From Thalassobium sp. (GTDB lineage: Bacteria; Pseudomonadota; Gammaproteobacteria; Pseudomonadales; Oceanobacteraceae): 64,000 nt of DNA. This document shows, piece by piece, positions 1 through 8,778 of the stretch (positions are counted from its first letter, which is position 1; each line of letters begins with the position of its first letter). The notes under the pieces were generated by a model. The model was not told the DNA's origin. It ran no database searches and saw only the letters and a list, made by a program, of their open reading frames with translations. Position numbers and translations under genes: made by a program. The stretch covers positions 343,276-407,275 of the forward strand of contig NVUW01000005.1 in NCBI GenBank assembly GCA_002733205.1, in the 5' to 3' direction.

Positions 1-1
1 G

Positions 2-937
2 CAGCTCGAATATACCGAGAAAGTACAAAGCTCAATTACCCAGGCGGTGAATAATATTCTTAAGCCGGTTCTCGGGACCGATAATTACAAAGCCGAAGTA
101 TCTGCCGATGTTGATTTTACCGTGCAGGAACAAAGCGAAGAACTGTACAACCCGGATCTGATCGCACTGCGCAGTGAACAGCTGCTCAATGAAGAAAATG
201 CCGATAAAACCAACGGCGGTATTCCCGGCGCATTATCCAATCAGCCTCCGGCAGCGGCCAATGCGCCGGAAGTGGCTAATGGTGGTGGCGGAGCCGGTGG
301 TGCAGGCGTTAACCGTCGCTCCGAGTCGACCCGTAATTACGAAATTGACCGGACGCTGAGTTACAAACAGCAACAGGTCGGACGTATTCGCCGACTGACG
401 GTTGCCGTCGTCGTCAATGATCGTGCCAGTCTGAATGCCGACGGCGATACCGTCTACAGCCCGTGGACTGATAATGACCTGCAGCGCCTGGAAATACTGG
501 TAAAAGATGCGGTTGGCTTTAATGCTGCCCGTGGTGACAGCGTGAACGTGATTAATTCACCCTTTATGGGTAAAGGCGAGATCGAACTGGGTGATCCGGA
601 TTTCTGGACTCAGCCATGGTTCTGGGAAATCATGAAACAGATTCTTGCCGGCCTGTTTATTCTGGTGCTGATCTTTGGTGTGATAAGGCCTACTATCAAA
701 AGTATTGCCAACCGCGGCCGCGACGAAGCTTCCATCCTGCTGGATGAGCTGGAAGATGCCGAGGCCGGATTGGATGATGACAAGGTGACGCTGGCCGGCA
801 TGGACGAATTCCTGCTGCCCGGTGCCTCCGAGAGTTTTGAGCGCCAGCTGGATGCACTGAAAGGGCTGATTGCCGAAGATCCGGCGCGGGTAGCTCAGGT
901 CGTAATCAAGTGGGTGAACGAAGATCATGGCAAATGA
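2..937 (+). CDS. fliF: Flagellar MS-ring protein FliF, C-terminal part (5' end outside window)
   Basis: The reading frame is open from base 2, so the gene enters from the left; about 311 residues are visible and the N-terminal membrane segment and ring-building motifs are missing. FliF forms the MS ring in the inner membrane, the base of the flagellar motor and export gate. Visible parts are the end of the periplasmic ring domain, a variable Gly/Asn/Ala-rich stretch (about 235-320), the second membrane helix (MKQILAGLFILVLIFGVI, about 631-690) and the cytoplasmic tail. The acidic tail ending in an amphipathic helix (SFERQLDALKGLIAEDP...) is the FliG-binding segment. The stop overlaps fliG by 11 bp, which indicates translational coupling. 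Confidence 0.96.
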   Translation, partial: QLEYTEKVQSSITQAVNNILKPVLGTDNYKAEVSADVDFTVQEQSEELYNPDLIALRSEQLLNEENADKTNGGIPGALSNQPPAAANAPEVANGGGGAGGAGVNRRSESTRNYEIDRTLSYKQQQVGRIRRLTVAVVVNDRASLNADGDTVYSPWTDNDLQRLEILVKDAVGFNAARGDSVNVINSPFMGKGEIELGDPDFWTQPWFWEIMKQILAGLFILVLIFGVIRPTIKSIANRGRDEASILLDELEDAEAGLDDDKVTLAGMDEFLLPGASESFERQLDALKGLIAEDPARVAQVVIKWVNEDHGK

Positions 938-1961
938 AAACACACCAGCAGAAGCTGACGGCGGCCTGACCAAACTTGGCCGGCTCGATCGCGCGGCCGT
1001 GTTGTTGATGAGTCTGGGCGAAAAAGACGCCGCCGAAATTCTGAAGCACATGGGGCCGAAAGAAGTTCAGCGTGTGGGTACCGCTATGGCGACCCTCAAC
1101 AACATCAACCAAACCCAGGTTGAAGGCGTTGTTGCCGAGTTTCTTGAAGCTGTCAGCGGACAGACCGGTATGGGCCTGGGCTCGGATAACTACATCCGTA
1201 ATATGCTGACCCAGGCGTTGGGTAACGATAAAGCCGGTGCTTTGATTGACCGTATTCTGCTGGGCGGAAATACCACCGGTCTGGATTCCCTGAAATGGAT
1301 GGAACCCCGCCAGGTGGCTGATCTTATTCGTCACGAACACCCGCAGATTCAGGCCATTGTGGTGTCTTATCTGGATGCCGACCAATCGGCAGAAATCCTC
1401 TCCAATTTTGATGAAAAAGTGCGCCTCGATATCATTATGCGTGTGGCTGCACTGGAAGCGGTACAACCGGCGGCTCTGCATGAGCTGAACGATATTCTGG
1501 AACGTCAGTTCTCCGGCAAAGCCGGTGCGCAGACTACAAGCATTGGTGGTGTCAAAGTGGCGGCCAGTATCGTCAACTTCGTCGACAGCACCATGGCCAG
1601 TGATCTGCTCGAACAAATCAAAGAAGTGGACGAAGATCTGGGCATTCAGATTCAGGACCTGATGTTCGTCTTCGACAACCTGGTCGACGTCGACGACCGC
1701 GGTATTCAGGCACTGATGCGCGAAGTATCCACCGACCTGCTGGTCATCGCCCTGAAAGGCGCAGACCCGATGGTGCAGGAAAAAATCTTCAAAAACATGT
1801 CCAAACGTGCGGCCGAATTGCTGCGTGATGACCTTGAGGCCAAAGGGCCGGTCAAAGTCAGTGAAGTGGAAGGCGCACAGAAAGAAATCCTTACCATTGC
1901 CCGCCGTCTGGCCGATGCCGGCGAAATTGTACTGGGCGGCGGCGGCGAGGCCATGATGTAA
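927..1961 (+). CDS. fliG: Flagellar motor switch protein FliG
   Basis: FliG (344 aa) is the rotor protein that links the MS ring to the C ring and carries the charged face that meets the stator. The N-terminal FliF-binding domain covers about residues 14-110. The middle domain carries the conserved EHPQ motif at 137-140 (HEHPQIQAIVVSYL). The C-terminal torque helix region (MFVFDNLVDVDDRGIQALM) lies near 245-270 with its alternating charges intact. Length matches the family (about 330-345 aa). It overlaps fliF by 11 bp and is followed after one base by fliH, so it is inside the fliFGHIJ operon. Confidence 0.97.
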   Translation: MANENTPAEADGGLTKLGRLDRAAVLLMSLGEKDAAEILKHMGPKEVQRVGTAMATLNNINQTQVEGVVAEFLEAVSGQTGMGLGSDNYIRNMLTQALGNDKAGALIDRILLGGNTTGLDSLKWMEPRQVADLIRHEHPQIQAIVVSYLDADQSAEILSNFDEKVRLDIIMRVAALEAVQPAALHELNDILERQFSGKAGAQTTSIGGVKVAASIVNFVDSTMASDLLEQIKEVDEDLGIQIQDLMFVFDNLVDVDDRGIQALMREVSTDLLVIALKGADPMVQEKIFKNMSKRAAELLRDDLEAKGPVKVSEVEGAQKEILTIARRLADAGEIVLGGGGEAMM

Positions 1962-1962
1962 C

Positions 1963-3300
1963 ATGACGGAACTTCATCAGAAGCACCATCTCCCGCCTAT
2001 TCCTGCGAAAGAAGCCAGAGAGATAAAACCCTGGCGCCTGCCGTTCTGGACCGAGCCACCGGCCTGGATTGTCGAGAAAGAAGCCGCTGAAAAAAAAGCT
2101 GCAGAGCAAGCCGGTGATGATGATCGCGACGCTGTAAAGGTCAGTCTGCCGACAGCAGAAGAGCTGGAGAATATCCGCCGTGATGCCTACAACGCCGGAC
2201 TGGAGCAAGGCCTGATCGAAGGACGGCAGCAGGGGCAGCATGAAGGCTACGATGCCGGTCATGCCGAAGGTTATAAAGCGGCATTCGATCAGGGCCATGC
2301 TGAAGGTCGGGAAGAAGGTTTTGCCGCCGGTGAAGCGGATGGCAAGCGTAAAGGCCAGGCCGACATTAATGCCGTGGTCGGACGACTGGAGCGGGTGTTT
2401 AAACAATTACAAAGCGGCCTCAGTGAACGTGACCAGCAGTTGCCGGAAGTTCTGGCCGCGCTCGTTGCCGGTATGTGCGAGCGTGTGATTGGCTCACAGA
2501 TGGCCGAGGGTGCCGTTAATATTCACCGCTTTGTACAGCATGCCTTAGCGGAATTACCGTCGGGTGAAGATGAAGTCAAAGTCTTTGTTGGCCCGGATGA
2601 TGCCCGCCATCTGCAAATCAGCCTGGACAACAGTGGCCTGACGCTGAATTACAGCGTGGATGACAAACTCCCGGCCGGCAGTTGTCGCATCGAGAGTGAA
2701 CACTCACTGGTGGAATACTCATCGGCTGACTATCTCAATCAATTGCTCGACAGCGTGCTGCCGCAACTGATGCATCAGGCGGCCAGCTTTCCTGATAATG
2801 ACGAACAGCAGGGCTGGCAGGAGCGAACGCCTGCCGAAATCGCCGAAGCACAAACCGCCGAAGCCCGGAACGCAGACGCTCAGGGCTCAGAACTTCCGGA
2901 CTCAGAACTTCAGGATTCCGCCGTTGAAGATTCAGCCGTTGAAGATTCATCCGCTCAGGACTCTGTCGTTGAAGATTCAGCCGTTGAAGATTCCGCCGTT
3001 GAAGATTCCGCCGTTGAAGATTCCGCCGTTGAAGATTCCGCCGTTGAAGATTCCGCCGCTGAAGATTCAGCCGCTCAGGACTCTGTCGTTGAAGATTCAG
3101 GCTCTGAAGATTCAGACGCCGGTGTTCATTCTGAGGCACCAGCTGCCGACAATGCCATTGCTGACGATGTTGAAGAAGAGCGCGCAGAGCCTTCAGAGAC
3201 GTCTTCAACGGATACTGCTGTCGATGGTGCCTCTGGTTCTGAACATCCTCCCCTGACCGATCAGGCTGCGCCAGAGGGCGATGACCATGAGCCTCAGTGA
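1963..3300 (+). CDS. fliH: Flagellar export regulator FliH with a long acidic repeat tail
   Basis: FliH is the stator-like partner of the export ATPase FliI. At 445 aa this protein is much longer than the usual 230-300 aa. Residues about 70-128 carry the FliH signature of repeated GxxxG helices ([14 protein letters not shown] and similar), and residues about 130-270 correspond to the FliI-binding C-terminal domain. After about residue 275 there is an extra tail of about 170 residues. It is strongly acidic, low in complexity, and contains a perfect-period SAVED pentapeptide array (residues about 309-384). The gene starts one base after the fliG stop and overlaps fliI by 20 bp. The core assignment is secure; the role of the tail is unknown. 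Confidence 0.93.
   Translation: MTELHQKHHLPPIPAKEAREIKPWRLPFWTEPPAWIVEKEAAEKKAAEQAGDDDRDAVKVSLPTAEELENIRRDAYNAGLEQGLIEGRQQGQHEGYDAGHAEGYKAAFDQGHAEGREEGFAAGEADGKRKGQADINAVVGRLERVFKQLQSGLSERDQQLPEVLAALVAGMCERVIGSQMAEGAVNIHRFVQHALAELPSGEDEVKVFVGPDDARHLQISLDNSGLTLNYSVDDKLPAGSCRIESEHSLVEYSSADYLNQLLDSVLPQLMHQAASFPDNDEQQGWQERTPAEIAEAQTAEARNADAQGSELPDSELQDSAVEDSAVEDSSAQDSVVEDSAVEDSAVEDSAVEDSAVEDSAVEDSAAEDSAAQDSVVEDSGSEDSDAGVHSEAPAADNAIADDVEEERAEPSETSSTDTAVDGASGSEHPPLTDQAAPEGDDHEPQ
2887..3114 (+). repeat. 15-bp tandem repeat coding for SAVED-type pentapeptides in fliH
   Basis: About fifteen copies of a 15-bp unit (consensus GCCGTTGAAGATTCC) lie in phase with the fliH frame and encode S-A-V-E-D pentapeptides. 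Four to five central copies (about 2980-3055) are identical or nearly so. Outer copies have drifted ([20 protein letters not shown]). A longer block (CCGCTCAGGACTCTGTCG) occurs at about 2951 and again at about 3072, which suggests segmental duplication within the array. Because 15 is a multiple of 3, copy gain or loss keeps the frame. Confidence 0.95.
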
Positions 3301-4624
3301 GCGTTGGCTTCATATTCAACTGCCGGATAAACCTTATCAGCCCAAAATCGCCGGGCGCCTGATCCGCATGGTTGGTCTGACGCTGGAAGCGGTGGGACTG
3401 AATGTCCGTGTCGGCGATCGTTGCATGGTTGAACGTAAGCAGGCGGAAGACATTGAGGCCGAAGTGGTGGGCTTCGATCGTGAGCGGATCTTTCTCATGC
3501 CCATTGAGCAGGTCGATGGGCTGCGTGCCGGTGCGCGCGTCTGGCCTTTGTCTGTTGCCGCCGATGTTCCGGTAGGTTTTAACCTGCTGGGGCGTGTTCT
3601 TGACGGCACCGGCCGGCCACTGGATCAGAAAGGACCGCTGCAGGATGTGGATCAGGGCAATCTGCAGGGCCGACCCATTAATCCACTGCACCGTGCTCCA
3701 ATTCGCGAAACACTGGATGTTGGCATCCGCGCGATCAATGCGTTACTCACCGTGGGCCGGGGTCAGCGTATTGGTTTATTTGCCGGCTCCGGTGTCGGTA
3801 AGAGTGTTCTGCTGGGGATGATGACGCGCTTTACTCAGGCTGACATCATCGTGGTTGGGCTGATCGGCGAGCGTGGTCGCGAAGTAAAAGAATTTATCGA
3901 CGAAATTCTGGGTGAAGAAGGTCTGAGCCGCTCGGTTGTCGTGGCTTCTCCGGCGGATGATTCGCCATTAATGCGTCTGCGTGCCGCGCAGTATTGCACC
4001 TCCGTTGCCGAATATTTCCGTGATCAGGGGCAAAACGTGCTGCTGCTGATGGACTCCCTTACCCGTTATGCTCAGGCTCAGCGTGAAATTGCCCTGGCGG
4101 TCGGTGAGCCGCCGGCGACAAAAGGTTATCCACCCTCGGTGTTTAATAAATTACCCAAACTGGTTGAGCGCACCGGTAACGGCCAGGAAGGCGGTGGCTC
4201 CATTACCGCTTTTTATACCGTACTGAGCGAGGGCGATGACATGCAGGACCCGATTGCCGACGCCAGCCGGGCGATTCTTGATGGCCATATTGTGCTGTCA
4301 CGTAAATTGGCAGAAGAAGGGCATTATCCGGCCATTGATGTTGAAGCATCGGTAAGCCGGGTGATGCCGCAGATTGTCAGTGAACAATGGTTGCGCAAGG
4401 CGCAATTGTGTAAGCAACTGATGTCTCATTATCGCCAGAATCAGGACCTGATCAGCGTCGGTGCTTATCAGCCGGGCAGCGATAATCTGCTCGATGTTGC
4501 CATCGAACGTCTGCCAAAAATCAAAGCGATGCTGCGCCAGAGCCTGCATGAAGGAGCGGATATGGCCGCCAGTGAAAAGCAGTTAAACGATTTATTCCCC
4601 TCTCCACCGCAAGCTAAATCATGA
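3281..4624 (+). CDS. fliI: Flagellum-specific ATPase FliI
   Basis: FliI (447 aa) is the ATPase of the flagellar type III export apparatus, homologous to F1 beta. The Walker A motif GSGVGKS is at 169-175 ([14 protein letters not shown]), followed by the T3SS-type signature [10 protein letters not shown] at 196-205, and Walker [17 protein letters not shown] begins at 254. The first ATG (MTMSL...) overlaps fliH by 20 bp; a second ATG two codons on is an equally possible start. The gene end overlaps fliJ by 4 bp (ATGA). Confidence 0.97.
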   Translation: MTMSLSERWLHIQLPDKPYQPKIAGRLIRMVGLTLEAVGLNVRVGDRCMVERKQAEDIEAEVVGFDRERIFLMPIEQVDGLRAGARVWPLSVAADVPVGFNLLGRVLDGTGRPLDQKGPLQDVDQGNLQGRPINPLHRAPIRETLDVGIRAINALLTVGRGQRIGLFAGSGVGKSVLLGMMTRFTQADIIVVGLIGERGREVKEFIDEILGEEGLSRSVVVASPADDSPLMRLRAAQYCTSVAEYFRDQGQNVLLLMDSLTRYAQAQREIALAVGEPPATKGYPPSVFNKLPKLVERTGNGQEGGGSITAFYTVLSEGDDMQDPIADASRAILDGHIVLSRKLAEEGHYPAIDVEASVSRVMPQIVSEQWLRKAQLCKQLMSHYRQNQDLISVGAYQPGSDNLLDVAIERLPKIKAMLRQSLHEGADMAASEKQLNDLFPSPPQAKS

Positions 4625-5085
4625 GAAGGCATCCCCGCGCCCGGCGCTTGCAGATTCTGTTTGATATGGCAGAAAAGGCTGAGCAGCAGGCGCTGCAGGA
4701 GTGGGGGCAGTTGCAACAAAAACTCCATCAGGAGGAAGAGCAACGGACACAGCTCAGTAGCTATGCTAACGAGTACCAGCAGCAGCTTTCGGTGCCAAGC
4801 GGTAAGGCGCTGAGTTCTGGTTTTCTGCACAACACGCTGGGTTTTATCGGCCAGATAGAAACGGCACTGAAAACACAGAATGAACAGATTAAATTATTAC
4901 AGGATCGCGTTACCGCTGCCCGGAATCAGTATCTTGAGCATCATGGTAAAGTGAAAGCTTTATCCGGTCTTATGGACCGTCTGGATCATGAATACGATCA
5001 GCAGGCCGATAAAGAGCTGCAGAAACAGTCCGACGAATGGGCGAATCGTGCCGCTTTCCAGAACTCCCGCACTCCCCGAACCTGA
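4621..5085 (+). CDS. fliJ: Flagellar export chaperone FliJ
   Basis: A 154-aa, highly charged, almost entirely coiled-coil protein rich in Gln, Glu and Lys, as expected for FliJ, the central stalk-like component and chaperone-escort protein of the export ATPase. It starts in a 4-bp ATGA overlap with fliI, its standard position. Sequence conservation in FliJ is weak, so the call rests on coiled-coil character, length (E. coli 147 aa) and position. It ends the fliFGHIJ block; the next 262 bp hold no gene and no clear terminator or promoter that I could identify. Confidence 0.92.
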   Translation: MRRHPRARRLQILFDMAEKAEQQALQEWGQLQQKLHQEEEQRTQLSSYANEYQQQLSVPSGKALSSGFLHNTLGFIGQIETALKTQNEQIKLLQDRVTAARNQYLEHHGKVKALSGLMDRLDHEYDQQADKELQKQSDEWANRAAFQNSRTPRT

Positions 5086-5347
5086 GGCCAGCCCTCACCG
5101 CGTTTTACCCACTAATCTCTGATACTAAAGTCCGATTTTTCTGCATCGACTCTGCAGATTATGTCGCCAGATGGCGATTAAACATGCGTGCTCTCTGTGG
5201 CTTGACACACCTGCAGTAACTGAACGCGCCGGCTTTATAAGCTTTTCAGACGGAAAATATTCACAGAATCAGGTTGCGCAGAGATTCCCTAGCAGCTTTG
5301 TAATCAGCGTCTAATCTTAGTAATCAGATATTCAACAGGACTTTGCT

Positions 5348-5629
5348 ATGACTGATAACGTCATGATCGACTGCGGTGAGCGCCTCAGCATTGAGCAGGT
5401 CGAAACGCTGTATGCCAATGCTGAGCAGGCACTGGCCACGGCGGGTGATATCAGTCTGGTCGCGGGCCAGGTGCAGTATTGTGATACCGCGGGTTTGCAA
5501 TTGCTGCTGGCGTTACAAAAAACGCTGGAAAAAACCGGTCATAACCTTCACTGGCAAAGCGTCAGTGAATCGGTGCGGGAAATATCCGCTTATCTTGGCC
5601 TGACAAATGAATTAAATCTTTCTGAATAA
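5348..5629 (+). CDS. STAS-domain (anti-anti-sigma-like) protein at head of chemotaxis cluster
   Basis: A 93-aa single STAS domain. The family's phosphorylation loop reads QYCDTAGLQLLLALQ: D46-T47-A48-G49, with Thr47 where SpoIIAA has Ser58, so phosphorylation at Thr is possible but not shown. STAS proteins act as phosphorylation-controlled binding switches. The gene has a Shine-Dalgarno (ACAGGA) 8 bases before its ATG and sits 49 bp upstream of cheY, so it is probably the first gene of the cheY-cheA-cheW-receptor-cheR-cheD-cheB operon. No partner kinase or phosphatase lies in this operon; the nearest is HsbR at 14261. Confidence 0.8.
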   Translation: MTDNVMIDCGERLSIEQVETLYANAEQALATAGDISLVAGQVQYCDTAGLQLLLALQKTLEKTGHNLHWQSVSESVREISAYLGLTNELNLSE

Positions 5630-5678
5630 GCATTCAGCCAGATGCCCGACTCTTTTTAAAACAACAGGAGCTGTAAAC

Positions 5679-6041
5679 ATGGCGAGTATTTTAGCTGTCG
5701 ACGACTCTGCATCCATGCGACAGATGGTGTCCTTCACGCTTCGTGGCGCGGGGCATGATGTACAGGAAGCAAACGATGGTGTTCAGGCGCTGGAGTTTGC
5801 GAACAAGAAAAAATACGACCTGGTACTGTCTGACGTGAATATGCCCAATATGAATGGCATCGAATTAGTTAAGGAATTGCGTCAGCTGGCCGATTACAAG
5901 TTTGTGCCTGTACTTATGTTGACGACAGAATCCGCAGGCGACGTGAAAGCACAGGGAAAGCAGGCCGGAGCAACAGGGTGGATCGTAAAACCTTTTAATC
6001 CGGAACAGCTGCTGAGTACGATTAAACGCGTCCTGGGGTAG
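5679..6041 (+). CDS. cheY: CheY-type single-domain response regulator (first chemotaxis system)
   Basis: A 120-aa stand-alone receiver domain. The acidic pocket is D8-D9 (LAVDDSASMRQ), the phosphoacceptor is D52 (LVLSDVNMPNMNG), the switch Thr is near 82-83 (LMLTTES) and the conserved Lys is K104 (IVKPFNPEQ). A Shine-Dalgarno AGGAG precedes the ATG. It lies 5 bp before cheA, which is its likely phosphodonor. The sequence differs from the flagellar CheY at 28921, so this belongs to a separate signalling set, in the position of Pseudomonas cheY2. Whether it binds FliM is not evident. Confidence 0.92.
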   Translation: MASILAVDDSASMRQMVSFTLRGAGHDVQEANDGVQALEFANKKKYDLVLSDVNMPNMNGIELVKELRQLADYKFVPVLMLTTESAGDVKAQGKQAGATGWIVKPFNPEQLLSTIKRVLG

Positions 6042-6046
6042 CCGGT

Positions 6047-8203
6047 ATGAGCATCGATCTTTCGCAGTTCCATCAGATTTTCTTCGAAGAAAGTTTCGAA
6101 GGCCTGGATGTGATGGAAAGCCAGTTACTCGAACTGCAGCCACAGGAAGTCGATGCTGAAAGCGTCAATACTATTTTCCGTGCGGCGCACTCCATCAAAG
6201 GAGGGGCCGGCACTTTTGGCTTTATGCAGGTCTCAGAATTTACCCATGTTCTGGAAACATTACTGGATGAGATACGCAGCGGCACCCGCACAATGCAACG
6301 CAATTATATCGATTTATTTCTGCAATCCGTTGATTGTCTGCGTGCCATGCTGGGCAGTATTCAGGCTGGGTCTGAACCCGATATGGAAAGAGCTGCGGCA
6401 TTAAAAACCAGTTTTCAGGATATTCTGAAACAATCGTCATCCCCCGGTCAGGAGGGGGATGTCCCGGCAGAAACCGTGGCAGCCAACGCTGAGGATACTG
6501 CAGGAAATGGTGACGGCGATGACGCAGAAACAGGCTGGCGCATCATATTCCGGCCTTCTGAAGATATTTTACAAACCGGTAATGAACCATTCCGCATGTT
6601 CCGCGAGTTGCAGGAACTGGTTGGCACGGAGCATTTAACGGTTATTCCGGTTACCGAAAATCTGCCCGAATTTACCAGTCTTCATCCGGAAAATTGTTAC
6701 CTCAGTTGGATACTGGAAGTCCGCAGCGACATCAGCCGTGATGATATCGCCAGTGTATTTGAATGGGTGGAAGACGACTGTGATATTGATTATCAGCCAC
6801 TTTCGTCTGCGGCTGTAAAAGAACATACCAGCGATACTGGTGAAGCTCAGACTGACACTGAACAAAATTCTGTCGTTGATGATATGGCTGTTGTGAATGC
6901 AGAGCCGCCTGCGGCACTGGTTCCGGAAAAAGTATCAGAAGCACTCAGCGCAGCTGGCACACAAAAAGCCAAGCCTGCAGCGCGTGCGGCTAAAGCGAAC
7001 GAACCATCCTCCATCCGGGTTTCCATCGATAAAGTCGACAGCCTTATTAATATGGTGGGTGAGCTGGTTATTACCCAGTCAATGTTAGGTGAGCTGGGTC
7101 AGGATTTTGATATGAGTCGCCTGGCGCGCTTACAGGAAGGCCTGTCGCAACTGGAACAGAACACGCGCGAACTGCAGGAAAGCGTGATGAAAATCCGCAT
7201 GATGCCAATCAGTTTTGCTTTCAGCCGTTTTCCACGACTGGTGCGTGATTTGGGAGGTCAGCTGAGCAAACAGGTTAACCTGGTCATGCTCGGAGAAAAT
7301 ACCGAGCTGGATAAAACCGTTATGGAAAAAATTGGTGACCCCTTGGTTCACCTCGTGCGTAACTCGCTTGATCACGGTCTGGAAACCACGGAGCAGCGTC
7401 TGACCGCAGGAAAGTCTGGCGAAGGAACCATTACCCTGAATGCCTATCATCAGGGTGGCAATATCGTTATCGAAGTTAAAGACGACGGCGCTGGTCTTAA
7501 TGAAGAGCGTATTTTAAACAAAGCCCGCCAAAAAGGTCTGGTACCCGAGGCTCAGGAACTGAGCAGCGAAGAAATTCATCAGTTGATATTTTTACCCGGT
7601 TTTTCAACCGCCGACGTGGTCAGTGATATATCGGGGCGTGGCGTGGGCATGGACGTTGTTCGCCGTAATATTGCCGAACTGAATGGCAGTATTGAAGTGA
7701 AATCGACGCGCGGAAAAGGATCAACTTTCATTATCCGGTTGCCTCTTACGCTGGCTATTCTTGATGGCCAGCTGGTTAAAGTAAAAGACGAAACCTATAT
7801 ATTCCCGCTGGTTTCCATTGTTGAGTCGATTCAACTACAGAAGCGTTCACTGAATCATGTAACAGGTAGTCAATACGTCATGAAATTACGTGATGAGTAC
7901 ATTCCCATTGTCCGTCTTGATGAGTTGTTTAATCTCCGCAGCAGCGATGAAGAATTTGAAAGTCCTATGTTGGTTGTGGTTGAAGGAGACAATGAAAAAG
8001 TCGGTATCGTTGTTGACGATCTTCTCGGGCAGCAGCAGGTGGTGATCAAGAGTCTGGAACAGAACTATCAACGGGTTACCGGGATATCGGGTGCCACTAT
8101 TCTTGGTGATGGTACCGTGGCATTGATTATTGATGTTTCAGATGTCGGTAAAAATCTGGATAAATCTGTAAAAGGTCAGCCTCGCCCCGGCCAGGCTGCA
8201 TAG
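6047..8203 (+). CDS. cheA: Chemotaxis histidine kinase CheA (first system)
   Basis: CheA (718 aa) autophosphorylates under receptor control and passes phosphate to CheY and CheB. P1/Hpt domain: residues about 1-110 with His48 in FRAAHSIKGGAG. A regulator-binding P2-like module lies at about 163-255 (starts WRIIFRPSEDIL). The dimerisation helices begin near 323 (SSIRVSIDKVDSLINMVGE). The ATP-binding P4 domain holds the N box (HLVRNSLDHG, about 433-442) and G boxes (VKDDGAGL; GRGVGMDVV near 530). A CheW-like P5 domain runs from about 568 to the end. All catalytic boxes look intact. It starts 5 bp after cheY. Confidence 0.96.
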   Translation: MSIDLSQFHQIFFEESFEGLDVMESQLLELQPQEVDAESVNTIFRAAHSIKGGAGTFGFMQVSEFTHVLETLLDEIRSGTRTMQRNYIDLFLQSVDCLRAMLGSIQAGSEPDMERAAALKTSFQDILKQSSSPGQEGDVPAETVAANAEDTAGNGDGDDAETGWRIIFRPSEDILQTGNEPFRMFRELQELVGTEHLTVIPVTENLPEFTSLHPENCYLSWILEVRSDISRDDIASVFEWVEDDCDIDYQPLSSAAVKEHTSDTGEAQTDTEQNSVVDDMAVVNAEPPAALVPEKVSEALSAAGTQKAKPAARAAKANEPSSIRVSIDKVDSLINMVGELVITQSMLGELGQDFDMSRLARLQEGLSQLEQNTRELQESVMKIRMMPISFAFSRFPRLVRDLGGQLSKQVNLVMLGENTELDKTVMEKIGDPLVHLVRNSLDHGLETTEQRLTAGKSGEGTITLNAYHQGGNIVIEVKDDGAGLNEERILNKARQKGLVPEAQELSSEEIHQLIFLPGFSTADVVSDISGRGVGMDVVRRNIAELNGSIEVKSTRGKGSTFIIRLPLTLAILDGQLVKVKDETYIFPLVSIVESIQLQKRSLNHVTGSQYVMKLRDEYIPIVRLDELFNLRSSDEEFESPMLVVVEGDNEKVGIVVDDLLGQQQVVIKSLEQNYQRVTGISGATILGDGTVALIIDVSDVGKNLDKSVKGQPRPGQAA

Positions 8204-8211
8204 GAAATATT

Positions 8212-8724
8212 ATGGATGCGGTAGCAACTGCAGTAAAAAATGAATCAGGCAGTACTGACGAGCAGCAGTACCTGACATTTATGATGTCTGATGAAGAATA
8301 TGGTGTCGATATTCTCGCCGTTCAGGAAATTCGTGGCTGGGAGGAATCGACACTGATCCCCAATGCACCTGAGTACATTCGAGGTGTTATTAATCTGCGC
8401 GGCACCATTGTTCCTATCATGGATTTACGCATCCGTTTTGGTTTAAAACGTGTGGAATACAGTCCTGTAACTGTCGTTATCATTCTAAAGGTCGATGGTG
8501 ATCATGGCGAGCGGGTGATGGGTATCGTGGTTGATGCCGTATCCGATGTTTACACTATTTCTGATGCATCAACGCGTAAACCCCCTGAGCTGACTGAAGA
8601 CAGAAACTCTGGCTTTATTAAAGGGTTGGTCAATGTTAACGAAAAAATGGTCATTCTTCTTGATGTGGATGATCTGCTGAATATTTCCGAAGATCAGCAT
8701 CATTCAGGTGTTATCGATAATTAA
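8212..8724 (+). CDS. cheW: Chemotaxis coupling protein CheW (first system)
   Basis: A 170-aa CheW-fold protein that links receptors to CheA. Typical stretches are LTFMMSDEEYGVDILAVQEI near the N-terminus and PEYIRGVINLRGTIVPIMDL, which fits the receptor/CheA interface. It begins 8 bp after cheA and precedes the receptor gene by 54 bp. It is distinct from the CheW at 37100. Confidence 0.95.
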   Translation: MDAVATAVKNESGSTDEQQYLTFMMSDEEYGVDILAVQEIRGWEESTLIPNAPEYIRGVINLRGTIVPIMDLRIRFGLKRVEYSPVTVVIILKVDGDHGERVMGIVVDAVSDVYTISDASTRKPPELTEDRNSGFIKGLVNVNEKMVILLDVDDLLNISEDQHHSGVIDN

Positions 8725-8778
8725 ATAAATGGTCTTCATGGCAGGGCATCAGTCCGGGCGTGCAGAGAGGAGAGTGAA

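Noticed and set aside
906..1964. 352-codon - strand frame opposite fliG
   Set aside because: Antisense shadow of fliG; His/Gln/Phe-rich composition without domain character, and fliG is fully conserved on the other strand.
2735..3691. Long - strand reading frame (318 codons) opposite fliH/fliI with an RRNLQ repeat
   Set aside because: It is the mirror of the fliH tandem repeat; a 15-bp repeat keeps all frames open. No Shine-Dalgarno and it runs through the conserved start of fliI.
5195..5212. Sigma-54-like GG...GC before the STAS gene
   Set aside because: The GG and GC are 12 bases apart, not 10.
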